A DNA stretch of 64,000 bases from Cryptomeria japonica (Eukaryota; Streptophyta; Pinopsida; Cupressales; Cupressaceae): contig NC_081410.1 of assembly GCF_030272615.1 (NCBI RefSeq), forward strand, positions 124,710,640-124,774,639, written 5' to 3'. Shown in pieces: positions 22,021-33,961 of the stretch (within the stretch, counting starts at the first letter, position 1; each line of letters opens with the position of its first letter). The notes under the pieces are model-generated. The model was not told the origin of the DNA, searched no databases, and worked only from the letters and a program-made list of their open reading frames with translations. A program made the translations under genes and the position numbers.

Positions 22021-23222
22021 TGTTGGCATTATTGGATGAATTGATTATGTGTTTCATTGATGTTTTGTCATTGATGTCAACACTAGCTGATATGGTTGGT
22101 TACTGGAAGATAAATTTTGGTTACCGATAGAAGATCTAGAGTTACCGGCAGAAGCGACTATCTGTTGGACACTTCCGGCATGTTTGGATCAGTTGAATGT
22201 GTTGATTTCATGTGTTATATGCTCCATGAGCATGTTTTGGTCAGTTGGTATTGGTTTGGTAATAGGATGCTATCATACACTCTGGTAAACCCTTACCGAC
22301 ACTAGTTTAAGGCTTTACCGAAAGAGCTTTCACTGAGGAATCATGATAGGATGCATAAGTAGTGTTGGTGTAGCTTCTAGTTGGATTTCAGGATGCTGAA
22401 AAATGTTCTTTGATCATGCTTCAACTGCTTGAAGACATTGCTTTGGCGTGGTGGACCAAGAATAGGTCTAGTACCTATCTAGGTTATGAACCGGTATCAT
22501 GCTAACGTGTAATCTACACATTACCAAGATGTTTCAAGATGATCTATGGATTGGTTATTGTTGTTTTGGTCTTAAGCCAACATGACATATCATAGTAATA
22601 AGGAATTATGTAATGGTCTTATAGTAATATCTTTTAGGTGGCCGACCTAATTGGTTTAGGCCTTAGGGTTTGTATAAATAAGAGGTAGAAACTCTTTGTA
22701 GTGTATCATGGTTATGAAAGGTCATGGTCAAGGAATGTAATGTGTGATTATCGTAATATCATTCAAGCAGAGGAGTTGGTCGATCATTGCTGATCGAATT
22801 GGATTCAGAAGAGGATTTAGTTCTCTGGTATTGAGCTTAACCGGGACTGTAATTAGGCATGGTAGATGTTATCTCTAGTAGTTCACTTTATTGGATTGTT
22901 GTCCATTTATCTTGAGGTGGTTTTAACCTCTGTAGTCAGTGAGACTCTTTTGTAATGAGTGGTACGCTCTAGGTAGTGTGCCTTCCTGCATGTCTGGGCC
23001 CCTCATTGTATCACATAATTTCTACAGAAGTATCATCTAATTGTGGGTAGGCTTCCCACCATGGTGTTTCCCTTTCTAGGTTTTCCACATACAAATCATG
23101 GAGTTATGTGGTATGGTTGCTTTGCATTGATTATCTATTTAAATTGTTGAGTTATATTGTTTACCGGTATCTGTGTCTACTGGGATCTATTTCTACTTTA
23201 CCGGTACTTGATTTGTTTAAGG
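22021..23222 (+). mobile_element. Copia-type LTR fragment (solo or truncated) in the leader
   Basis: Starts TGTTGGCATTATTGG, the same style of LTR start as the copia element at 32450 (TGTTGGCATTTGC), with the same TCATTGATGTCAA motif, several ACCGGTA motifs and a CCATGGTGTTTCCC...GGTTTTCCACATA stretch. It lies between the primer site and gag of the giant element, so it is a later insertion. I could not find a matching target duplication (GAGCC expected) or a clear CA end, so the right end is approximate and may be deleted. Confidence 0.6.
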
Positions 23223-23226
23223 TTGT

Positions 23227-24990
23227 ATTGTGGATAAGTTAGATTTGAGAAGTAAAAGAGAAAAGGAAAAGGAATCTGAAGTTATTAGAGCTGTAATAGA
23301 GAGAGATGGTTTAATATGACAATTAGCAATACTCAAAGCCTTGGCTCAGGAAAATGATAAGCCTAGTGTTGAGGGCCCTATTCGAAGAGAGATTTTAGAT
23401 AAAAAAATCTGAAAATATTACAAAGGAAAAGACTAAGATTAATGTGGATAACCAAGGGCTAGTAGATCCTAGTCAGCCAAGTGTTCGGATTCCTAAATTA
23501 TATTTGGATAAAGGAAAACAAAAGGTATCTGGTATTAATATAGATGATAAAAAATCTTCAACTATCCCAGATCTAAGTCGAAAGTTATCCCAAGTTGACA
23601 TTGAGCTAGAAACAACTAGAATAGAAAATGAAACTTTTGTGAAAGAGTTGAAGAGAGTTGAAATGGAAGCCTCAAATGCAGAGATGAAAAAAAATGATTT
23701 CCTTAAGTTGTCAACATTAAATAGTGCTTCATTCATTGTTGGCCCATCCAAAACTCAGGCTATTTCTGGTATAATTTCTACAACAACGCCAAATGTCAGT
23801 GCAAATACTCTCACCCAAAATGTTTAGAATACTCAGAACATCGGAATTCCAATTATTCGGTAGAGAAGCCAAGAAGCTACTCAAAATAGTAGTCAACCCC
23901 AACTTTCTAAATATTTTAATACTACTATCAAGGTTAGCACTAGAACAAATTCTATTGTAGCTAATACCACAACAAATGTTGCAAGACCAGCTGCAATTGG
24001 CCAATTTCAAAGAAGACCTATTCATCTAGAAAGATATAGGCAGTTGCATTTTGATGGGATCCTAGGATATCCTAATGCAATCCCAAATGACTTAAGGGAT
24101 AAATTCAGCAAGTTTGTAGGCAATAATGCTATTATTGGTGAGGAAAATTTGAGGGCATTCACTAATAAGTTAAATGACTATGAGGTGGAGCATGAGGATG
24201 TTGTTATGAAACTATTTGTGCAATCTTGATAGAGGATGTTAGGGATAGGTACAGAGGATCACCAACTACAGGTATCAGCTCTTGGGAAGAATTTGAGGGA
24301 GTTTTTAAAGAGAATTATGGTGATGAAATGAATCCAAGCTTCATGTTAAATGAGTTCAATAACATTAAGAAGTTATTAAATGAGGATGTGGCTGATTTTA
24401 ATATCAAGTTTCAAAAGGCTATGCATAAGTTGTTTCAGGTTTTAAGGTTGGATGATAATGTTTGTTTTACCACATATATGAATGCATTTGATGCAAAAAT
24501 GACATATATCCTTAGAGAAAAAGATCCTCAAACTCTAAGAGATGCATTTAGGATATCTATTAATGTTGAAGTAAATAGAAGAGCTTAAGGTAAGATTGGA
24601 AGGAGAGAGGATACTAGATTTTCTAAGAGTGCCAAAGACAAAGTTGAAAAGTCTTTAGGGTCAAAACCTAAAGAGGAAGACAAATGGAATAAGGTACTTA
24701 ATACCTTGAAGGATCTTAAATTAACTATGGAAAAAAATGACAAGGGCCCTGTACCAGAAAAGCCACAATTTAATAGACCACCAAGATTGAATGATTATCC
24801 TTACAACACAAATTGGAAGGATGGAAAACCTTTTCAGAAGAAAAAGGGCAAACGTGAACAAAAAAATCTTGACCCATTGCAGAAACACATAGTGAATATG
24901 GTGGAGGACACACCTTTGTGTGTTGCTTGTCAATCATCCCATTCACCTAAATATTGTGTTGTAGCACAATTTATTTCTTCCAAGAATGAG
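23227..24990 (+). pseudogene. gag: gag of the giant Tat-like element (decayed)
   Basis: Begins with a Lys/Glu-rich coiled-coil segment (RKLSQVDIELETTRIENETF, 23570). The retrotransposon gag core follows at about 24040-24590 (AFTNKLNDYEVEHEDVVMKL, then SSWEEFEGVFKENYGDEM and NEDVADFNIKFQKAMHKLF). A frameshift at about 24226-24229 splits the core. A zinc-knuckle-like CVACQSSHSPKYC lies at 24916-24955. In life it would form the particle and bind element RNA. Stops at 23827 and 24586 and further frame changes make it inactive. Confidence 0.8.
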
Positions 24991-25890
24991 CTACATGATG
25001 AAGAGGAAGAACCTTTTGAAGGTGATAATTTTGATTATCTCATGATTACTTCTTATCTTGGAGAAGCAGAATATTCTTCTGACATTGAAACCTAGGACTT
25101 TGATATAGATCATCAAAGGCAAATAAATGAATCATATCATCAGCAAGTTTTTTCTGATGAAGAGTTATCTATTGATGACCGAATGTGTAATGTTCAACAA
25201 GGTGAGAGTTATGAGTCTTTGAGAAGACCCTTAGATAAAGAAATTGCCAAAATAACAACTACTATGATAGCTCAGGTTAAAAGTAATTATCAATTGAGAA
25301 ACATAACTATTGGTGAAGACCAGGGCAAGCCTTCTCATTTATTTGTCAAAGAATTAAAAAATGAAGGCAAAGAGGTCAAGGAGGATAAGTCAAGAAAGGA
25401 TGCAATCAAAATTAAGGAGGTTGAGAGAAAGGAGTGGGCTAAGAAAGCTGAGGTTGTAAAACCTAATGAGAAAACTTCTTCACCTAACGTGAAGGAAAAG
25501 ATGGTTGAAAAATATGCTTCACTTGCTAAAGAAGACTTGAAGAAAACACAAAATATTGGAGGCAAAAAACCAAAGAAACATGAAGAACAATCAGATATGT
25601 CTCTTGAATTACCAAATTACACACCTTTGGATATGCTTCAGTTGCTTTCTCAGATTACAGTTAAAGTTCCTTTACAAGAAATGCTAAGGATTGAAAGGCA
25701 TAGAGAGAAAGCCATGGCCTGGGTCAAGGGTGTTTCTTATTTTGTTGAAATTGAAAATGAGAATGTGTCTCATAATATAAAGGAATGAATGATTAAAAAT
25801 GAGACAAAGGATAAAGAGTTAGAGGGAATGGTTTCTCGGATTCGCCAAATTTATCTTGAAGATACAGTAGGTGAGAAACTAATAATGTTG
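24991..25890 (+). pseudogene. gag-protease linker of the giant element (decayed)
   Basis: Acidic then Lys-rich open segments (25183-25788) with few stops, ending YTPLDMLQLLSQITVKVPLQ and EMLRIERHREKAMAWV. This motif order (hydrophobic 'LLS QI..VPL.EMLRI..' block) is what I know to precede the protease in plant Tat-type polyproteins. No enzymatic residues are expected here. Confidence 0.6.
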
Positions 25891-26330
25891 ATCCTTTCTT
25901 TCTAAGTGTTATTATAAATAGAGGAGTTCTAAAGAATTGTATGATCAATTTTGGGGATTCAAACAATGTCATGCCAGTAAGAATAATGTGATCCATGGAT
26001 TTAAAAGTAGATACTCCTCAGGGAAGATGTTGTGTTATGGATTCAAGAGAAGTGCTTGTGATAGGTACTACAAACACACTACCTTATCAACTTGTTGCTT
26101 TCCCTGAGAAGGAATTAACCATGAGTGTCCTAGTCATAGACATCCCACCACATTATGGCATGTTATTGTCAAGAAAGTGGAGTGCCTCTATGGGTGGAAG
26201 TTTCCAGTATGACTTGTCTTATGCTACCTTTTCTATTGATGGTAGAAATGTAAAGGTTAAAATAGAATCCAGGGTACCATATATGATGGTGCACACAACA
26301 AAATCTGATGAGGACATGACCTGTTTTGTA
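25891..26330 (+). pseudogene. Aspartic protease of the giant element (catalytic Asp lost)
   Basis: Reads MINFGDSNNVMPVRIM, a stop, then MDLKVDTPQGRCCVMDSREV and PPHYGMLLSRKWSASMGGSF. This matches the plant Tat retropepsin layout, in which the first motif is usually IDSGA-SNVMP. Here the catalytic D is replaced (INFGDS), so it cannot cleave. It follows the linker and precedes the first RNase H-like domain. Confidence 0.75.
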
Positions 26331-26429
26331 AACACGGGAATCAATGCATTTAGGGTTGAAGATTCTCCACAAAAGAAAAAGGAACAACCTGCACTATTGG
26401 ATGAAAAAGTAGAAAAATCATCAGGTGAT

Positions 26430-26835
26430 GATAATTTGTGGACTATGTATTTCGATGGAGCTAGTTCTAAGGAGGGCTCAGATGCAGGTGTATTATTCAT
26501 ATCACCCCATGGAGAAACTTTTAAATTGTCTTTTACTCTAGCCTTTGCATGCACAAATAATGTGGCAGAGTATGAAGTGTTGTTGTTGGGGTTGAGATTA
26601 TCTGAAAAACATAGGATAAAGAATCTCAAAGTCATTGGAGATTTTGAGTTACTAGTATCCCAAATCGGATCTAACTATGCATAAAAAAATAAAAGGATGA
26701 AGTAGTATAGAAATGTTGTATGGGATAAGATTGAGAATTTTGATGCATTCGGTATTGAATGGAAGGAAAGAAGCCATAACAAAATGGCAGATCTCCTAGC
26801 AAATATAGCTCTAAGGCCATAGGATATCACTTTTG
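26430..26835 (+). pseudogene. First (archaeal-type) RNase H domain, upstream of RT
   Basis: LWTMYFDGASSKEGSDAGV, NNVAEYEVLLLGLRL and LKVIGDFELLVSQI, then after a frameshift NKMADLLANIAL. The four acidic positions of an RVT_3-type RNase H (FDGAS, AEYE, GD, AD) are all visible. This 'second' RNase H is a mark of the Tat group. Here it sits between protease and RT, an order I have also seen in some plant polyproteins, whereas many Tat elements have it after the normal RNase H. Interrupted at 26684 and by later stops. Confidence 0.8.
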
Positions 26836-27079
26836 CTAGAATCTCAAAAATTGAGGTTCAAATGAACCCTTCATTCCTTGACAACATTGAAAGCTGGTAA
26901 GTTTTCAATGATGATGATGATATTTTAAGGTTTCTAGATTGTGTAGATGAATATGAAAATCAGAAGATTGATTTTAGTGCCTTTGTACAAATAGTGGATG
27001 ATAAAGAAACAATCTTTGGGAAGGAAGCGATTCAATTGAAGACAAACAAAATTCCCAAAGGTCTAGTTGTCTTAGAGAG

Positions 27080-28110
27080 GGTATTTGATAGTTAGGACAA
27101 GGCCAAGGTTGTTACTACTTCCCCACACCCTGAGGAATTAGAAGAGGTTAACCTTGGGACAAAAGGAGCCCCAAGGAAGGTGTATATTGGAAATATGATG
27201 TCACCTAGGATTAGGAAAATGCTGATTGATTTGTTGAGAAAATATAAGCATATTTTTGCTTGGTCATATGATGACCTAAAGGCTTATAAGGAAGATTTAT
27301 TTCAACATTAAATCCATTTGAAAGAAAATGCTAAGCCTTTTAGATAGAAGAAGAGGCCTATAAAACCTATCAGACATTCATCATGGTTGTCTAACTTGGT
27401 ACCCGTAAGAAAAAAGAATTGAGATATCAGATTGTGTGTTAATTTTAGGAATCAGAATATATCCTCATTAAAAGACAATTATCCATTGCCCAATATGGAA
27501 GCAATTATATAAAGGGTAACAAGTTGTGAGCTCTTGTCTATGATGCATGGATTTTTGAGCTACAACCAAGTAATGGTCAAAGAATCAGAACAGTACAAAA
27601 CAACATTCACTACACCTTGGGGAACCTTTGTTTATATAAGAATTCCTTTTGGTTTAAAAAATGCAGGAGCGACATTTCAAAGAGCCATAGATGTCGCATT
27701 TTTTGACATTATAAATGTGTTCTTAGTGGTATATTAGGATGATCTAACAACTTACTCCAAGAAGGAAAGTGATCACTATGGTCACCTTGAAAAAAAATTG
27801 ACAGGGCTATTGAATATGGGATATCTTTAAACCCAACAAAATGTGCTTTGGGGGTAACTGAAGGTAAGTTGTTGGGTCACATAGTTTCAAAAGATGGTGT
27901 AGGGATTGACTCAGAGAGGGTAGTAGCAATTGACAAGGTCCATCAGCCCAAAACAGTGAAAGGTATCCAATCTTTCTTTGGGCAGATTAATTTTCTAAAA
28001 AGGTTTGTCACAAATTTCGCTGAAATCAGTAGGCCTATATTCAAGATGTTGAAGAATGGTGCAAATATAGGCTGGGACAAGGATCTAGTCAAGGCATTCT
28101 AGGCGATCAA
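27080..28110 (+). pseudogene. Reverse transcriptase of the giant element (dead)
   Basis: Recognisable Ty3 RT: KYKHIFAWSYDDLKAY, SSWLSNLVPVRKKN, RLCVNFRNQN, TTPWGTFVYIRIPFGLKNAG, ATFQRAIDVAF, LLGHIVSKDGVGI and FFGQINFLKRFVTNFAEI. Damage is clear: the first catalytic Asp (usual LDGFSGYNQ) is His in MMHGFLSYNQV, the YxDD box reads Tyr-stop-Asp-Asp (27733-27744), and about 20 codons before RHSSW are missing. It would have made element cDNA. Confidence 0.88.
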
Positions 28111-28114
28111 GTAG

Positions 28115-28560
28115 GATATTAAGAATGCACCTATTTTGAAGACACCTGATTACAGCAAACCTATACAAATTTTCTCGTTCGCATCTTTTCATATTGTTGT
28201 TATTGTATTGTTGCAAAAGAACTCAGAAGGTTTTGAACAACCTATAGCATTTTTTAGTAAATCCTTGCAAGCTGTAGAGCTGAAGTATAATTTAAATGAG
28301 AATCAGGCCTATGCACTAGTGAAGGTGGTTAAAGCTTTTAGGAGTTACTTGATGGGAGCAACAATGGTTGCATATGAGCCTAGTGCTGCAATCAAAGATA
28401 TTTTCACACAACAGAAAGTGTCTGGAAGAATATGCAGATGGATCAAGAGAATCCAAGAAGTTTATATTGATATCCAAATCACTAAGTTAGTGAGAGGACA
28501 AGGATTGGCAAAATTAATGGCCCAGAGTAATTTGGATGCCAATCAAATAAATATTGTGGA
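28115..28560 (+). pseudogene. Ty3-type RNase H of the giant element (remnant)
   Basis: KTPDYSKPIQIFSFASFH, FEQPIAFFSKSLQAVELKYN, QAYALVKVVKAFRSYLMGAT and VRGQGLAKLMAQSNLDANQI, directly after RT in the standard position. It opens the 287-codon segment 28136-28999. It would degrade RNA in the RNA-DNA hybrid. Its continuity suggests local survival, but the surrounding frames are broken. Confidence 0.85.
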
Positions 28561-28599
28561 AGAAGAACATGCATCTTATATATGTGACATGGATGGTTG

Positions 28600-29850
28600 T
28601 AAATGGTATGATGATATCACATACTATTTGCAGAGGATGAAATGTCCTGAAGACATGAGTGATAATAGGAGGAAATTAAAATTACATGCTATCAAATATG
28701 ACATAGTTAATGAGAAACTTTGGTGGAGGAGCGATGATGTCATGCTAAAATGTGTTGACCAGGATCAAGCTCAGAAGTTATTATATGAATCACATAGTGG
28801 AGTTTATGAAGGGAATTATATGGCTAAGACAACTGCATACAAGATATTAAGGGTTGGGTTTTGGTGGCCAACAATTTTCAAGGATGAACATCAACTAGTC
28901 AAGAAATGTTTTCCATGCCAAAAAACTTCAAGAAAATTGAAATTTTTAGGGAATTTGCCATTAAGATCTGTAAATGTGCAGGCTCCACTCCAGCAATAGG
29001 GTATAGATTTCATTGAAGAGATAGCATGTAAATATAGGAGTGGTCATTCTTGGATTTTGTGGCCACTGATTATTTCACTAAGTGGGTTGAAGCCATAGCT
29101 ACTAGAAAAGCAACAAGTAAGGTGGTAATTGATTTTCTTACAGATAATATATTGACTAGATTTGGATGTCCAGAGAGAATAGTCTCTGATAATGCCATGA
29201 GTTTTAGGTCAAAGGAATATGAAAACTTTAGCAATAAATATGGTAAGAAAATCTCATATTCATCACCTTACCACCGACAAGAAAATGGGAAAGCTAAATC
29301 AAGCAATAAAAGTTTGATGAAGATCATCAAATCCTACAGAAAAACAAGAAGGCTTGGGGTTCAAAGCTAAGATTAGCAGTTTGCGCAGATAGGGTAAAAA
29401 TTAAGAAACCAGTTGGATGTGCACCTTTTGATTTGGTGTATGGTATGCATGCAAGGTTACCCCAAAACAACCTGATGGAGATGTATAAGTTTGTCCAAAC
29501 TTATGACAATGGCATAGATGATGATATGCAGTTGAGAATTGAGGCTTTAATGGAACTACATGAAACTAGAAGAGAAGCCAGTACCAAGAATACAAAGTTA
29601 CAGATGCAGGTTAAAAACCTATATGACAAAAGAGAAACTATAAGAATTTTTCAAATTAATGATCTGGTTCTGATGTGGAATGCTAGATTAGAAGACAAGG
29701 GAAAACATGACAAGTTTGATGCCATTTGGCTGGGCCCATATCTAATCCAAAACAAATGGGGAGAATATTTGTATATTCTCCAAGATATAAATGGTGACAC
29801 TCTTGAATTGCTTGTTTATGGACAATTCTTGAAGCTCTACTTTTCTTAAA
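28600..29850 (+). pseudogene. Integrase of the giant element (catalytic Glu lost)
   Basis: The N-terminal zinc region reads HSGVYEGNYMAKTTAYKILR, then CFPCQKTS. The two Cys remain but the second His of the HHCC motif is Asn. The core has ATDYFTKWVEA (Asp) and VSDNAMSF (Asp), but the third position, usually AESSNKSL, is AKSSNKSL, so the DDE Glu is Lys. A C-terminal DLVLMWNARLEDKG and LGPYLIQNKWGEYLYILQDI segment is the usual GPF/Y-like end. Frameshifts at about 29030 and 29370. Confidence 0.87.
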
Positions 29851-30023
29851 ATTAGTTATTATCCATGAGCATTATTTAGGTTTAGTACATATTAGTGTAG
29901 TTTTATTTTCTGTTGGAGTTGCTAGTTACTTCTTTTTGGTTTGCTCTGCAATTAGTTTTCTTGACCAAAGATTCTAGTTTCTCACCTCATTTCTATGAAA
30001 TGAACATCCCCAACTAGAGCCAG
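29851..30023 (+). other. Short 3' untranslated stretch before the 3' LTR
   Basis: Non-coding, ending CCCCAACTAGAGCCAG before the LTR TGATAGGG. I see no clean polypurine tract; it may be degraded. Confidence 0.5.
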
Positions 30024-31402
30024 TGATAGGGACTAAAATTATGTCTTGCAAAAGTTTGGTCATTGGGTAAATTTTGGTCATTCTAGTTTTATTGTGTCCT
30101 CTGTCAAGGTTTTAAGGTTTAGGGTTTTAGGGGTTGCGATTTCTAATTAAGTCTTGATATAAAAGAAAAACCTTGAGCCTTTTATGTTCTATCATTACCT
30201 TTTCCACTTAAGCCAAGGGTTGTTTACCATTGGTGGGGCCATTTTATTTCCTAAGCATTAAGTTGTGTTAGACCGGTCCATTTAATGATTTTCCTAAAGT
30301 CACACAAAAAATTTCCTTGTGGTCGGTCCCATTTCAATATTTGTGCCCATGCCCATCAAATTTCCCTAAATCTAGAAATTTTAATTCTTCAATTGGTTGA
30401 TAAAAATAGGACAGATCTAATGGTCTGCACTTCCCCATCGTCGATCATCCAAGGACAACAAAGACCACAAAATCATGACATGATGCCACATGTTCTCGAA
30501 GGACAGAGGTGAGTCAGCAATTTGACTTTTCAAATTTTTGATATTATTGATTCCCAGCAGGTAAAACCCAAGTTACTAGAAATCAATGTTTCTGCACGTG
30601 CTTATATCAAGCGGTAATGTTTTAATTCCAGTCTAAAAAATGCTCGGGAGTTAGCAGCCATTTTTAAGTGACCGGTGTAGTTAGAAAGTGAACAAAGAGT
30701 AGATCCAACAATTTTTCATGATCCCACAATCGAGAGATGTTAGGATATTATGGACCGCGACATCATGAGATGATGCCATGTGTCCAAGGTTGGCCAAGGA
30801 AATTCGATGGTGGGGTCACTGAAAGTGGTGAAATAGGCGATGAGTTGGATGTGCAACATCATGCCAAGGATGGATCCTCTTGCCACATTGAGGGATAAAT
30901 GTCAGATTAAATGGTTTGGTCTGTAATATTTTCTAGCTCGAAAGATGATTGATGATCAGGTTTTAAACTTTTCAAATGCAAGTTAGAGCCATTGTTTCTC
31001 TCACATGAGTAGTAATGGTGGATGAGACATTGGAATTTCATTCCAGGTAGTAATAAAGTACTCTTAAAAGTTGTTCTTGATTCGTAAAGAATTTCAGAGC
31101 GATCCAAAAGACATTCCTTTTGCTAAAGAAGGTTGAAATAATTCCTTGCAACACAGAATCACTATCCCTCTAGTGTAATTGAAATAGTAGGTTTGTCTGA
31201 GCTCCTTCATATGTTCTTGAAACAATTGATATTATAAATTGTGCATGAAATTATAAGAAAATAATTTCAATTCTTCTAAGGTTAGAAGCTAAACATAGAA
31301 GAGTGAAATTTTCTTAAATTATTGTTGTAATTTAAATCTTGTGTTAGCCCTAGTCTTTTCTTTCTCAATTTGAAGTTGTAGTAGAAAACCCTAGTTCAAA
31401 AG

Positions 31403-32449
31403 ATGGCTCCCTTATGAAAAAATTAAGGGCAATTTGATTACATGAAAAGGAATCTTTATGATGATTTCTTGGACCAATTGAAGCCCTCGACAAATGATAG
31501 ATACCAAGGGCAGAGATTTGTGAGTGTAAAAACCCTAGGAGAAGGGTTAACTGATAAAGCATTTTGCTTGGCGTAAGTTAGTATACCAATGACCATATTA
31601 GAGATGTTCAAATTATGGTATGGACAGAGGAACTTGCATTCCCCACTATCTAGTCCCTAATAGTATGATTTGGGTAAGTTAGTGGTGTCGGGTGTCGTTA
31701 TGGATGTTGACCTTCTCAAGGCTATTGCAAACAGATATGACCATATCTCGAGGGTTATTAGGGGAAATGTAGGAGAGATTTTTTTGACCATGAGAAGGGA
31801 AGAATTCCAGGAGATTTGTTACCTATATGAACCATCTGCAAACCTGGAACAAGTAGACTCGAATGAGCTAAAAGCATAATACTATAAAATGAAGGAGTTC
31901 ATTAGAAGTAATTTCCTTCTAATGCATTTGGCCAGAGCAGGGAACACAACATACCATATTGGCCCTGGCTTAGAGGAGCCATTCCCTATTAGTGGTTTTG
32001 CTCCCTACTTTTAGGATACCTTTTTCTCTATGTGTCAGGTATTGGGTTTCAATCCAATTACAGTTATGCCACCTAATTTCATGTACATGGCCATGAAAAT
32101 TCAGCATTTGGATTATACAGTGGTCTTTGACTTTGCCCCATACCTTGAAGAAAAGATTCATGAAGGGTTACAAGATATTAGAAATGAAGTGGCTAGTGCT
32201 AAATTCTTCTAGTGTTCCTTACTCATGCATATGTTCCTTTTTAGGAACGCAAATTACTTTGAGGGTACCATGAACCTCAAAAGGACAATTGATAATAAGG
32301 ACATTCGAGTATAGCTTAGGAGCACAAATATGTCTTGGGATAGACAGGAGGCTAGCTTTGTAAGATTTGATAACAACTTTTCTTCTAAATTGAGGCAAAG
32401 GTTGACAATAAACCTGCCGAGGATCCCCAAGGGGCTGCATGATTTTGTA
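31403..32449 (+). pseudogene. LTR-encoded large ORF, copy 2, N-terminal part
   Basis: Parallels 17567-18612. Seen are NLYDDFLDQLKPSTNDRYQG, a long clean stretch from 31670 (GKLVVSGVVMDVDLLKAIAN and RREEFQEICYLYEPSANLEQ) and SMCQVLGFNPITVMPPNF (32028). Many stops in copy 1 are sense here and the reverse, which shows that the shared frame, not the stops, is ancestral. Cut at 32449 by the copia element. Function unknown. Confidence 0.7.
32445..32449. repeat. Target-site duplication TTGTA (copia, left)
   Basis: Identical to 39858-39862. Present once in the uninterrupted 5' LTR at 18608-18612. Confidence 0.95.
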
Positions 32450-33888
32450 TGTTGGCATTTGCATGAAGATTACATTAATGATATGTTATATTGTCATTGA
32501 TGTCAATTGAACTAGTAATGGAATTTATGATATTGACAATACTATTGTTGTTATTGCTATTGTCTTGTATCCGGTAGGAAAAGCTTTGTGCAAAATGTTG
32601 TAAATCGGTATGTAAGTTTATGAGTTGAACCGGTAACCAGTGTATGAGATAAACCCTATCTAACCGGTAAAACCTACCCGTTGTTTTTGTTAAACCCTAA
32701 GCGATCAAGTTTGTTGAAATGGCTATGTTGGTTTAAGATCTGATGTTGAGCGGTAATGATGGTGACACATGTGGTCATTGTATGAAGATAAGTTCAAATT
32801 ATTTTGGCACGTTTGTTTGATTATCTAGGGAATGAGCAAAGTAGATTGCATCTAATGTAAAGCGCGTGATGACTTACAAAGTCCAATCAAGCAGTGATCA
32901 TGGAGTGGTTGGAATTTTCTTGAATAATATCTACAAATTGCTATGTAAATCCAACAGTCATACTTGAACCGATCTGTTTGTAATCTCTATGAGAGAATTA
33001 GGTTTTTGTTATGTTACTGACCTAATTGATTTGTATTTAAGGTCGATGAAGTTGTAAAAGGTGTTGGTAGAAATCAGTTGAGTGTGTGGTTGCCTAACCA
33101 GAGAATGAATCTGCAGTTTGAGTAAAGGCAGATTGAAGCTTAGAAGGATTTGATCAAGCAAATGTAGTGCTATTCAAATAGATCAAGAAAAACCTGTTGT
33201 CTTCTAACCATTATAGCAGAATTGAAATCCCCTAACCGGGTAAGCTCTAACAAGCTTGGTTACTTCTTAAATCCCCTAACAAGGTGATCCATTAGCTTGG
33301 ATTCTCAAATCCTCTACCAAGGTTACTCCTAACAGGGTACTTGCTTTTTATCAAGGCATTTTATAAATGCCTTAACCGGGTAATTCCTAATAGGATCATT
33401 TCTTAACAGGAATTATTGTAAAAGCTTTAACAGGCTTGGCTCCTAACAGGGCAAAATTCAAAAGAGTTTAGATAGATAAGTTGTGAGTCTCATCTCACCA
33501 TGGTTTTTACCTATTTGGGTTTTCCACGTATAAGCATTTGTGTCATGTGGTGAATGCTTTTGTGGTTACAATCTTATTTGTTTATTTGATTAACTAATTA
33601 ATTATTCTGATAAGGCATGATAACTGGAAGCATTGAGAGATGGAGTGTGTTGACATATGATTAAGCATTTGGATGTTTACAAGATTGAAGTTGTTTACTA
33701 TTAAGTTGCTATAACAGTCAACCGGTATTCTTATGAGTATTGATCTTGACAGAGTTATTTTTTTGATAAGTTTACTTTGTATGTTTGAGTTTGAGTTTGG
33801 GAAGTTTGTATCAGTTTTTCAGATTACAGATTCACCCCCCCCCCCTCTTAGAAATCTTTCAGATACTTATTCTTTCATCATACCATCA
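32450..33888 (+). repeat. 5' LTR of the copia element
   Basis: TGTTGGCATTTGC...TACCATCA, 1439 bp, direct repeat of 38416-39857. It contains several AACCGGT and CTAACAGGG-type short motifs and a C-run (about 33835-33845) near the 3' end, a feature of its relatives. Confidence 0.95.
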
Positions 33889-33890
33889 AT

Positions 33891-33902
33891 TGGTATTAGA
33901 GC
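33891..33902 (+). other. Primer-binding site, initiator tRNA-Met type
   Basis: TGGTATTAGAGC, two bases after the LTR. It differs from the common plant site TGGTATCAGAGC by one C-to-T change. Confidence 0.88.
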
Positions 33903-33961
33903 TTCTCAGGTCCTCTTAGATCTAGTCCTAACAATTTGAGGAAAATATCTTTTAGAATATA

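Noticed and set aside
23283..23296. Second primer-binding site (TTATTAGAGCTG)
   Set aside because: Poor match to TGGTATCAGAGC, no LTR end next to it, and it lies in the gag coding stretch.
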